A DNA stretch of 60,049 bases from assembly GCA_013540595.1 (NCBI GenBank), contig JABXKE010000002.1, positions 1 to 60,049 on the forward strand. The letters run 5' to 3'. Under the pieces are notes generated by a model. The model was not told where the DNA came from. It did no database searches and saw nothing but the letters and a program-made list of their open reading frames with translations. The position numbers were made by a program, and so were the translations under genes. Source of the DNA: Pyrodictium sp. GTDB taxonomy: Archaea; Thermoproteota; Thermoprotei_A; Sulfolobales; Pyrodictiaceae. This document shows, piece by piece, positions 53,633 to 60,049 of this stretch. Every line of letters starts with the position of its first letter. Within the stretch, counting starts at the first letter, position 1.

Positions 53633-54361
53633 ATGAAGATCATGGTTATCAGCGATCTTCACTACGATAAGCGAGTCTTCCATGGAATTGATGAGAGTAA
53701 GGCTTGGAAGTGGCTACTAGGTATTGTAGATTATCATAGACCTGACTTGCTGTTGTCGTGTGGTGATTGGGGTGAGGCAGTTAATGAGGAAGAGTTCTAT
53801 GAGCTGCTTGGGAAGACAGCGGTTCTGAGTATCTATGGTAATCATGAGAATATGGATGTTCTGACAAATCTATACAACGTTAAGGCTGATAACTTACCTG
53901 TCTTAATGGAGGACGGCGAAGTCTACGAAATTAGTGGCTTAAGAATAGCCAGCATTAATGGAATTATTGCCGGGAAGAGGAAGGTTAAAGGTGGTGTACC
54001 TAGGAGGGTTGTTGAAGAGTTCTTGGAGATTGCTAAAAGGCTAGAAGGTAAAAACGTAGACATACTATTAATACATGAAACACCTTACCTTCCAAGCTTA
54101 TTTACTTTCATGGCTCAGGATTTTAGAAGCTTAACAGTATTGGAAGTTATTAGGATAGTTAAGCCTCGTTTAGTTATTAATGGTCATATGCATAGTGGTG
54201 GATGTAAGGTCTACGACTTCGAATTCGGCACAAGATATATTTACATAGACTCCTCGCAAAAGGAGAGACACTACCTAGTATTAGATACAGGTAATATGAG
54301 GCTAGAGGTCTGGAAGGATTATGCTCTAAGCTTCTCCATAAACTTGCTACTAGGCACATAA
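53633..54361 (+). CDS. Calcineurin-like metallophosphoesterase of the element
   Basis: A 242-residue metallophosphoesterase with complete motifs: MVISDLHYDKR, LSCGDWGEA, IYGNHENMD, LLIHETPYLPS and INGHMHSGGCK. The frame opens at GTG 53624, but GAGGTGAT at 53621-53628 is a near-perfect ribosome-binding site for ATG 53633, which I take. It is probably co-transcribed with the integrase. It differs clearly from the chromosomal phosphoesterase at 7534 (which has GNDE). It could act on nucleic acids or signalling nucleotides; its substrate is unknown. Confidence 0.85.
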   Translation: MKIMVISDLHYDKRVFHGIDESKAWKWLLGIVDYHRPDLLLSCGDWGEAVNEEEFYELLGKTAVLSIYGNHENMDVLTNLYNVKADNLPVLMEDGEVYEISGLRIASINGIIAGKRKVKGGVPRRVVEEFLEIAKRLEGKNVDILLIHETPYLPSLFTFMAQDFRSLTVLEVIRIVKPRLVINGHMHSGGCKVYDFEFGTRYIYIDSSQKERHYLVLDTGNMRLEVWKDYALSFSINLLLGT

Positions 54362-54588
54362 TCATCCTCAGGATATTGTATCTCATAGATCTTCGTAGCA
54401 CGACGTCTATACTCTACACCACTACCATCCCTTGGCAACGTGTTAGCTATGAGGGTCCTTACTATTAATAGAGGCTTCTTCACCATACTGAATACAGAGT
54501 CTCTTGACTTAGCACTTGTTCCATGCACACTAACTGTAGCGCTACCTTCCTGCAGTAATCGAATGCTCTTAGCAAAGATATCTTCAGA
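54319..54588 (-). pseudogene. Reading frame continuing past an in-frame TAG
   Basis: Directly after the TAG stop of the winged-helix gene, the same frame stays open for 89 more codons to a stop at 54319. The sequence looks like real protein: SEDIFAKSIRLLQEGSATVS, then HGTSAKSRDSVFSMVKKPLL and YRRRATKIYEIQYPEDDYVP. There is no ATG, GTG or TTG in the first 20 codons after the TAG (the first is GTG at 54528), so the domain lacks its own start if complete. The pattern of the first 40 residues faintly recalls Alba-type proteins. Either a two-domain gene was broken by one nonsense change, or the stop is read through, or a shorter protein starts at 54528. The 3' end overlaps the phosphoesterase gene by 43 bp. 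Confidence 0.5.
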
Positions 54589-54855
54589 CTATTGATAATC
54601 AATAGTAGTAGAGCTATGATAGTCTCCAGAACTTCTTTCATCAAAATACTTCTTGTTGAGGCTAGCAATAATCTTCTGCTTGCCATATCTAACTACTTTT
54701 ATTGCTCCAATCGACTCCAAGGTATTGATTACCCTTTGAGCATTTCCTATGCTTATGTTTAATGCCTTAGCTAGCTCTCTTCTCGTCCCAACACCAGCTA
54801 TACTTATCGCTACTATATTCCTAACTAGAGCCGGTGAGATACACGCCCGGTACAT
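54589..54855 (-). CDS. Winged-helix protein ending at amber codon
   Basis: An 88-residue protein with a winged-helix domain: GVGTRRELAKALNISIGNAQ, RVINTLESIGAIKVVRYGKQ and a short wing, then a polar tail (KKYFDERSSGDYHSSTTIDYQ) just before TAG. ATG at 54855 has the strong site GGAGAAGG upstream and a TATA box beyond. It could regulate the integrase or the defence operon. The reading frame continues after the stop (separate entry), so this may be the N-terminal domain of a longer protein. Confidence 0.7.
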   Translation of the reverse strand: MYRACISPALVRNIVAISIAGVGTRRELAKALNISIGNAQRVINTLESIGAIKVVRYGKQKIIASLNKKYFDERSSGDYHSSTTIDYQ

Positions 54856-54886
54856 TTCTGGCCTTCTCCTTAGAGGAAATCATGCT

Positions 54887-54896
54887 CTTTTATATC
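54887..54896 (-). promoter_or_regulatory. TATA box of the winged-helix gene
   Basis: Minus-strand GATATAAAAG about 35 bp before the ATG at 54855, with GGAGAAGG (54869-54862) between as ribosome-binding site. Confidence 0.6.
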
Positions 54897-55153
54897 ACCA
54901 AGCTATACACCTACAATGAGAAAACATATTCCATCCCCATCATTGGATGAGAAATCAGAGTCATTCCGCGGCTTTTGAGCTGATCAAAGAGTTCGATTTA
55001 GGTAAAGGTTAAAGGGAGGGTTAGGGAGAGACTATTTCTCCTATTGACCTTAAGACTAACTAGCAATATCCTTAGAAGATTGTGTTTATCATAAAATTAG
55101 AACATTCTATTTAGCTTTAGCTATACTATTTTAGCTATATTATTACCTGATTA
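54897..55153. other. AT-rich gap after the BREX-like operon
   Basis: About 260 bp without a gene. The right part (55070-55150) is very AT-rich with repeats of TTTAGCTATA and TTATTACCTG, suitable as a terminator or protein-binding region for the end of the leftward operon. No RNA gene recognised. Confidence 0.4.
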
Positions 55154-55657
55154 TTACCTGGTTTTCATTGATCTAGTTATCTTGTCTACGAAGTGTTTTA
55201 GTGCCGTTGACAAAGCGTCAACAACTATTGGTGAAAGCGTGTAGGCTTTACCAGAACCTTTCATGGGCATAGACCTTGAAAGCTCTATTGCTAGTTCAAG
55301 AAATGCTGAGAAGGCTTTTGCCACACCAATATAGTGTCCATCTAAGAGTGCTCTAAAGAACCTACTCCATTTCTCAATATTTCTAGCTCTGCGAACGAGA
55401 ATCAAGTAAGCTCCTACAACTGGCCCGAGGTCTTCCCTAATACTGTAAACCTGCTCATAGTCTGAAACCCTTGAGGGTATAGCTGCTCCCTGCTTAGCTA
55501 GAGCACTAATAATGCCCTTGAATATCCTATCAGTGTTCTTACCATTAAGCCTTAAAACAGTTGTCACACTACTTTCGCTTCCAATATTGCACAGTATTTC
55601 ATAGCCTCTACTTCTTCTCTTCAAAATTATGTAGTAGGTATGCTCACTGTATGTCAC
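55154..55657 (-). CDS. Hypothetical protein at the end of the BREX-like operon
   Basis: A 167-residue basic protein I do not recognise. The N-terminal half looks beta-rich (TYYIILKRRSRGYEILCNIG, SVTTVLRLNG) and the C-terminal half helical (VAKAFSAFLELAIELSRSMP, VVDALSTALKHFVDKITRSM). It starts 6 bp after the stop of the PglZ-like gene and is therefore part of the same operon. Small accessory subunits such as BrxA or BrxB are known in BREX systems, but I see no specific likeness. Confidence 0.65.
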   Translation of the reverse strand: MTYSEHTYYIILKRRSRGYEILCNIGSESSVTTVLRLNGKNTDRIFKGIISALAKQGAAIPSRVSDYEQVYSIREDLGPVVGAYLILVRRARNIEKWSRFFRALLDGHYIGVAKAFSAFLELAIELSRSMPMKGSGKAYTLSPIVVDALSTALKHFVDKITRSMKTR

Positions 55658-55663
55658 CAGAAG

Positions 55664-56512
55664 TCACCCCACTCTATATGCTCCCATAAAAAGAGTAATC
55701 CTACTTAAAAGGAGGAGGGGCGTGCTGCCTAAAGTGCTAGGTTGTTTAAACCCGTGAGTAACATAGAGGTAGTCTCCTCCAGGAGATACTATCAAGTCAT
55801 ATCCATGGTCTGAAAACACCAGCGTTCTCCCCCTACAAGCTTTTTCTAGAACCTCATGGGCTATTTTGTCAATAGAAATTTTATCTACGAACTCATCTAT
55901 GCCTAGTAAGCCTACTTCATGTACCTTCTCATCTATGTAAGGATTCTTTCTGTACAATGAAGCGTTGAGTCGATTAGCAACATACTGTGCTAGTCCAAGT
56001 AGTGTTGCCCGATAACCTGTGCCATAGAGCTGTTGTGTTGTAAATCTTGTTAAGCCTATGGGATTTAGAAAGACTTTGCTAAGGAACATAGACCTTACTC
56101 CTCTAACTTTTAAAAATGCTGAAATGACTAGCTGCTCAATTACGGACATACAGTCATATACAAGAACATAGTCGACATTCCCTACCTCATATCTAATCAC
56201 CTCAATAATGTGTCTAAGACTAGCCTCACCTTCAACTATCACAGGTCTTTCTGATGTTAGTAACGAATCCATGTATTCGAGTAAATCATGGAGCACGCTA
56301 ACTAACTCTCTTTTCGCTGCTGCAAGCAGAGGTAACGGAGTTCTCTGCTCTAAAGGCTTGAGCAATTCATAATTGTTACGAGTTCTTTGAATAGCAGCAT
56401 ATATAAATGCATACATAACTGCTCTGTAGGTACTTGCTAAGCTATAGCCAGAAATGAACTTCTCTGCTATAATATTTCGCACATCCTCTAACAGCTCATA
56501 GAGCTGTTTCAT
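55664..56512 (-). CDS. Minimal PglZ-like alkaline-phosphatase-fold protein
   Basis: A 282-residue protein. The central strand VDYVLVYDCMSVIEQLVISAF is in the place of the first metal Asp of PglZ (bDxbS/R pattern), and TLVFSDHGYDLIVSPGG carries the second metal pair in the SDHG form typical of PglZ and other alkaline-phosphatase superfamily proteins. The block LNPIGLTRFTTQQLYG between them fits the family's variable substrate region. Normal PglZ proteins are two to three times longer, so this is a reduced form or a distant relative. The gene overlaps the brxL-like stop by ATGA and is thus translationally coupled. The assignment is by motif and by operon context. Confidence 0.55.
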   Translation of the reverse strand: MKQLYELLEDVRNIIAEKFISGYSLASTYRAVMYAFIYAAIQRTRNNYELLKPLEQRTPLPLLAAAKRELVSVLHDLLEYMDSLLTSERPVIVEGEASLRHIIEVIRYEVGNVDYVLVYDCMSVIEQLVISAFLKVRGVRSMFLSKVFLNPIGLTRFTTQQLYGTGYRATLLGLAQYVANRLNASLYRKNPYIDEKVHEVGLLGIDEFVDKISIDKIAHEVLEKACRGRTLVFSDHGYDLIVSPGGDYLYVTHGFKQPSTLGSTPLLLLSRITLFMGAYRVG

Positions 56513-57936
56513 CCTAACACCTGTGCACTGAGCCGCTTTCTAGGAAACTCGTGAGGAGCCAACTCCGATAGAATGTTAACTACGTTTTGCCTAAGCTCTA
56601 CAACTATATCAATGATTTTCTTTAACTCCCTATTATCAAATTCACCATGTGGATAGACAAGCTTTATCGTTCCCGATAGAAGCTTCTTGACAGCTTTTTC
56701 GTCCCTTATAGTGTAATTATCTACTAGCTCGACATGCTGCTCAACCAAGGTTTCGAAACTATACGCTCTCATCCTATGGAGTATCTCTGAGAGATAGTCA
56801 GTAGCCAAACCATATCCTTGTGCTAAGTGGATATCGCTTCTAAGTATTTTTGGAAGCTCCCATCCAGGTAGGAGGCCATGTATCCTGTCAAGGAATGCTG
56901 TATCCTTCATAAAGCCTGGTAAATAGTCGATTATGCTGCCTAGGATACCCTTAGAACTAAGCTCGATATTGCCTATGAAAACGAGGGAGCAATCGCTATG
57001 AGCTCTCTTGAGTTGCCCGCGCTCGAAGAATCCATCAACCATGTAGTCCTTTAGCTTAGCTACAACCTCGTCGGGGTTGGTAAATTTAACTCTTGCTATT
57101 TCATCAAAGATCACCGCGTCCCGAGTTCCAATATCTCCGAGAATTCTTAACCTGGCATCATAGAAGAGTCTTGCAGCACTTATAGTGCCTCCAGCATATA
57201 TTCTTGTGTAATACGATATATTTCTGTAGAGGTAGGTTTTCCCGGTTGCTCTAGGGCCAAGCTCCATAAGGTTAACATTTCCTTCAATTAACGGTACAAG
57301 TCTTATGAGTAGTAAGAGTTTCTGCCTTTCACTGTACATTGACGGGTTAAGCCCTATACTTTTAATTAGCAGGTCAATCCATTCCTGAGTAGTGAAGGCT
57401 CTTCTCCCCTCAATAAAGGCTTTAACATCGATGTTATATACTTGAAAGGGTTCAAACTCGACTAGGATAAGAGGTGTAAAGGAGGGTTTATCGCGTCCTC
57501 GAGACATCGCTACCTCAGCTAGCTCAGGCCTGTATTCGAGTACTCCTATGCCCCAAAGACCAGATAGTATCCTCTCGTATCGTTCGACTATACTCTCACT
57601 TACAAGTGCATCGTATATCTGGAGATTGGGTATGTGCAGGAAATACATGTTCTTCTTGAGGTTTACGACAACCTTGTACTCATCTATGAGTGTTATTCTA
57701 CCCTCACGCTTCGCCTTACTAAGTACCCTATCCTTATCCCTAGGGTCAGGGTAATACTCTTCAACTACTTTAGCAAGCTTGTTAATCCAGTTAACTGAGT
57801 CGCTGTGGTAGTACCTAGATATAAGGTATTCTGCTATGAAACGCGGTAGCCTAGAAACCACTTCAAGCTTAGCAAGTCTTTTATCAACAGCTACATCACC
57901 AAAAACTCTCAGCACCTTTTCATCGAGAGTGCTCAA
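56509..57936 (-). CDS. brxL: BrxL-like AAA+ protein of a BREX system
   Basis: A 475-residue protein that matches BrxL along its length: N-terminal region with ISRYYHSDSVNWINKLAKVV and the strand-rich VVVNLKKNMYFLHIPNL, then TQEWIDLLIKSIGLNPSMYS, Walker A ELGPRATGKTYLYRNIS, TISAARLFYDARLRILGDIG, Walker B DAVIFDEIARVKF and VFIGNIELSSKG. The region after the AAA+ lid is short: the C-terminal Lon-type protease domain found in longer BrxL proteins is missing, as in the shorter family form. BrxL assembles on DNA and is needed for BREX phage defence. TTG at 57936 has GAGGT upstream; the gene begins 17 bp after the large upstream gene. Confidence 0.85.
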   Translation of the reverse strand: MSTLDEKVLRVFGDVAVDKRLAKLEVVSRLPRFIAEYLISRYYHSDSVNWINKLAKVVEEYYPDPRDKDRVLSKAKREGRITLIDEYKVVVNLKKNMYFLHIPNLQIYDALVSESIVERYERILSGLWGIGVLEYRPELAEVAMSRGRDKPSFTPLILVEFEPFQVYNIDVKAFIEGRRAFTTQEWIDLLIKSIGLNPSMYSERQKLLLLIRLVPLIEGNVNLMELGPRATGKTYLYRNISYYTRIYAGGTISAARLFYDARLRILGDIGTRDAVIFDEIARVKFTNPDEVVAKLKDYMVDGFFERGQLKRAHSDCSLVFIGNIELSSKGILGSIIDYLPGFMKDTAFLDRIHGLLPGWELPKILRSDIHLAQGYGLATDYLSEILHRMRAYSFETLVEQHVELVDNYTIRDEKAVKKLLSGTIKLVYPHGEFDNRELKKIIDIVVELRQNVVNILSELAPHEFPRKRLSAQVLG

Positions 57937-57953
57937 GGTTCTTACCTCGATGG

Positions 57954-60049
57954 CTACATTGGTAAGAATTTGTCAAAACTGCTACGCTTAGTCTTAAAGT
58001 ATTCACCAAACACCTTCTTCACATTATCTTCTGCTATAGGTTCGGATAGATGTATATCCATGGATACTGTTTTGCCTTCTCTACTTGATATCCTGCTGAG
58101 AAGATTCATAACAGTTCTTACGTTTGAATCAGATAGTGTTTCTATGCTAGGTTTCTTCAACACCATGCTCAACGAGATACTTACAGTCTCTAGTTTAAGC
58201 TCAATAGAAGATATCTTAACCTTAAGTTTGTCCAGTAGGTTCATCAGAGCAGTAAGCCTTGAGCCGATATCATCTACATTGAAACCCGATGGTAACTCTA
58301 GAGGTACGTGCTGGACTACCTGCTCTGGTATGTAAGGCTTAACAGTTACGGTAGTCGTACCCACAGCTTCCGCAGATACAGCTATTGAACCTTCTCCGCC
58401 TCTCTCTATTGCAGTTTCTTCCACCGGCTTCTTAACTTCCACATTGAACTTTATGAGGCCAGAACCTTCGTCAACAATTATGCTTATAGTTTTGTCTTCA
58501 AGCTCTATCCTCTGATTATTAAGGTTCTTCACGGCTTCAAGAGCTATATCGATGCTTAAGGGCTTGATACCATATGTACCAAGCACCAGGTTCTCGAGAA
58601 TTTCGCTAATCTTATCGTGTTCCCTAGTAACACCTTGTTCGAACTCTTTTCGATAGGATTCTAAGAGTGTCCTCAATATCTTCATAGCATCATACTCATA
58701 TGCTAATCCGCGAATTATATCGGCGAGGAATTTATTGACTATGGATGCGTACTTGGATAAGTCTGATATCGTAACGAATTCTTCACGAGCTTCTAGAGCT
58801 TTTGCAGTTTCGCTTGGTACGATATCCTTTGTTATGAACGCATTCTTATCGATACTATAGTATATGGCTTTTCGATATAGCTCAAGAACATCAACTACCA
58901 TCTCTCTTGAAAGTCTTATTAGCTGTTTCTGTGCAAAGTTCTTTGCATCCATTATTTCGCGTTCTAATCTACTTCGTAGCTCTCGTAGATGTCTCCTCTT
59001 AATCTCCTCACTTAGAATCGATAAGAGATCTTTACGCTTAACAAGAGTATCCTCGAATTCGCGTAGTCTTTCATTTATAATATCCTCCTTCCTAGATAGG
59101 TAATCTAGGAACTTTTTGGTGCCCTCATATACTGCTAGCTTATCGAGCATTCTATTCATCTTAGGTGCTGCAAGGTCTGGTAGTAACACGACTATATGTA
59201 GAGGTCTTCTTATCTTACCTTGCTCAACAGCACCTTGCAATCCCTTAGAGATGACATTCACGATAGCTTCGTAGCTCTTACCAGACACGTATATCTCCTT
59301 AAAGAGGTCTATATCCCAGGGAGGAACAAGGACGAGTAGAAGCTTACCCCTACTTTGTGCCTCCTGAAATGCAGGGTCAGATAGTAGAGCATCGACCTCT
59401 TTCACCTTTCTATACTCCATAAGTGCTGTAACTACATCGCTGGAACGCCCATCTATTGTTACACGTACGTTAATGAATAGTGATGGTATGGTGCCAGTCT
59501 GCTTAATGTATATGGGTATAAGAGCTTTGTTTTCTAAGTTCTTCCTTTCATCGAGGATGTATGATGCTAGCTTGTTGTATATTGTCTTGAAGAGTGATGG
59601 GAGGTAGTATTTCCTTCCTTCAATTTCTCTCTCGTCTATCCTAGCGCTTTCTGCACGCAGCTTCTCTAACGCTTCACTAAGCTTCTCAATGATTTGAAGA
59701 GCTTTGCTCTCAGTGAAGGTCTCCAGTATTTCTAGCTGAATCTCGTCAACTGTGGAGCCGTATCGCTCTATATCTCTCCTCTCCCTTGACTCTAGAGCTG
59801 TTATGATATTGGCGGTAACGCCTTTGGCAAGAATGTATTTGGCAGCTATTTCCGCAGCTTCGCGTTTATCTGGCTCAACCTTTGATAACGCTAGCTCTAT
59901 ATCTCCAGCGGCGTCAGCCCAGTCAGCCTCGAACTCACGCATAAGCTTAGACTGTACAACCCCAGAGATGCTGAGGTGTTTAACCCCTATTGTATAGGTG
60001 CCTTCAGGGTCTATGTCTAGTGCCTTTTGAGTGGCCTCGCTTGCAACCA
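57954..60049 (-). CDS. C-terminal part of a large DUF499/BrxC-like ATPase (partial)
   Basis: The frame is open through the window edge (upstream of Met at 59942 it continues with LDIDPEGTYTIGVKHLSISG to position 60049), so the N-terminal part with the expected ATPase domain is outside. The visible 697 residues are long, charged and largely helical, with segments FEADWADAAGDIELALSKVE, AAKYILAKGVTANIITALES and EIEGRKYYLPSLFKTIYNKL that recall the C-terminal half of DUF499/COG1483 proteins, which function like BrxC/PglY in defence loci. A P-loop cannot be checked here. Its stop is 17 bp before the brxL-like start, so it is the upstream gene of the same operon. Confidence 0.55.
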   Translation of the reverse strand, partial: VASEATQKALDIDPEGTYTIGVKHLSISGVVQSKLMREFEADWADAAGDIELALSKVEPDKREAAEIAAKYILAKGVTANIITALESRERRDIERYGSTVDEIQLEILETFTESKALQIIEKLSEALEKLRAESARIDEREIEGRKYYLPSLFKTIYNKLASYILDERKNLENKALIPIYIKQTGTIPSLFINVRVTIDGRSSDVVTALMEYRKVKEVDALLSDPAFQEAQSRGKLLLVLVPPWDIDLFKEIYVSGKSYEAIVNVISKGLQGAVEQGKIRRPLHIVVLLPDLAAPKMNRMLDKLAVYEGTKKFLDYLSRKEDIINERLREFEDTLVKRKDLLSILSEEIKRRHLRELRSRLEREIMDAKNFAQKQLIRLSREMVVDVLELYRKAIYYSIDKNAFITKDIVPSETAKALEAREEFVTISDLSKYASIVNKFLADIIRGLAYEYDAMKILRTLLESYRKEFEQGVTREHDKISEILENLVLGTYGIKPLSIDIALEAVKNLNNQRIELEDKTISIIVDEGSGLIKFNVEVKKPVEETAIERGGEGSIAVSAEAVGTTTVTVKPYIPEQVVQHVPLELPSGFNVDDIGSRLTALMNLLDKLKVKISSIELKLETVSISLSMVLKKPSIETLSDSNVRTVMNLLSRISSREGKTVSMDIHLSEPIAEDNVKKVFGEYFKTKRSSFDKFLPM

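Larger units (their letters stand above)
52135..60049. mobile_element. Integrative element at tRNA-Arg(TCG), left part
   Basis: An intact tyrosine recombinase adjacent to a tRNA gene, a visible shift to AT-rich sequence and different codon use after 52213, and a set of accessory and defence-type genes define an integrated element. The left end is the tRNA 3' half; the right end, expected to carry a repeat of the tRNA 3' sequence, is not in the window. Because the integrase gene is not split by the attachment site, the element is of the pNOB8-like rather than the SSV-like type. No replication gene is visible so far. Confidence 0.8.

Noticed and set aside
54480-54686. Minus-strand open frame of 68 codons overlapping the winged-helix gene
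   Set aside because: It runs in a different frame across the winged-helix gene and its amber continuation, which have clear protein character; this one looks like a shadow.
54900-54970. Sequence ATTCCATCCCCATCATTGGAT as a CRISPR repeat
   Set aside because: It occurs once; no regularly spaced copies were found in the window.

Overview
This window looks like chromosome of a hyperthermophilic crenarchaeon, most likely a Desulfurococcales relative of Pyrodictium, Hyperthermus or Pyrolobus. That placement is inferred from gene content, not computed. The supporting genes are a B1-type family B DNA polymerase, an ESCRT-III/CdvB-like protein, a tetraether-lipid synthase homologue, a COG2401 acetyltransferase-ABC fusion, Mre11/Rad50 and HerA. 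GTG and TTG starts are frequent, genes overlap tightly, promoters are archaeal TATA type, and two CCA-encoding tRNA-Arg genes are present.

Positions 1-52213 are ordinary chromosome. Regions in order: (1) serS, a small unknown, and three radical SAM genes in a row ending with a Tes homologue (1-6524). (2) A TatD-like hydrolase, a phosphoesterase, two likely C/D box guide RNA genes and an unknown gene (6555-9408). (3) leuS and a phosphohexuloisomerase-like gene head to head, then a MarC membrane protein, tRNA-Arg(GCG) and polB1 (9432-17444). (4) An M50 protease, a COG3199 NAD-kinase-like gene and NadM (18060-20417). (5) A leftward run of eight tightly packed genes from a small membrane protein and AglB through an ESCRT-III-like protein to a DUF4443-like regulator (25509 to 20396). 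(6) argF, a MoaA-like gene, a VIT1-like gene, an HD hydrolase, apgM, a JAMM protein and glnA (25539-34326). (7) A highly structured intergenic region (34327-34737). (8) Rad50-Mre11, a COG2401 protein, HerA, THUMP and SplB-like genes (34738-44306). (9) cysS, an aKMT-like methyltransferase, small regulators, a SpeH-family decarboxylase, a CBS protein and argS, ending at tRNA-Arg(TCG) (44358-52213).

From 52214 to the end the sequence becomes visibly more AT-rich and is read as the left part of an integrative element inserted at tRNA-Arg(TCG). An intact archaeal tyrosine recombinase starts 66 bp after the tRNA and is followed in the same transcript by a calcineurin-like phosphoesterase. On the opposite strand is a winged-helix gene whose reading frame continues past a single in-frame TAG into a further conserved-looking domain. 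Beyond it lies a leftward operon with the core of a BREX-like defence cassette: a large protein resembling the C-terminal part of a DUF499/BrxC-type ATPase (its N-terminal part lies beyond the window), a BrxL AAA+ protein lacking the usual C-terminal Lon-type protease domain, a very small PglZ-like protein and an unknown 167-residue protein. No methyltransferase is visible in the window.

The main novelty candidates are this compact archaeal BREX-like operon, the amber-interrupted regulator, the two guide RNA genes (one pairs with the 16S 530 loop, one with the D-arm of tRNA-Arg), a perfect 14-bp inverted repeat beside a hairpin-rich intergenic stretch upstream of glnA, and a duplicated promoter/operator module before a small HTH gene.
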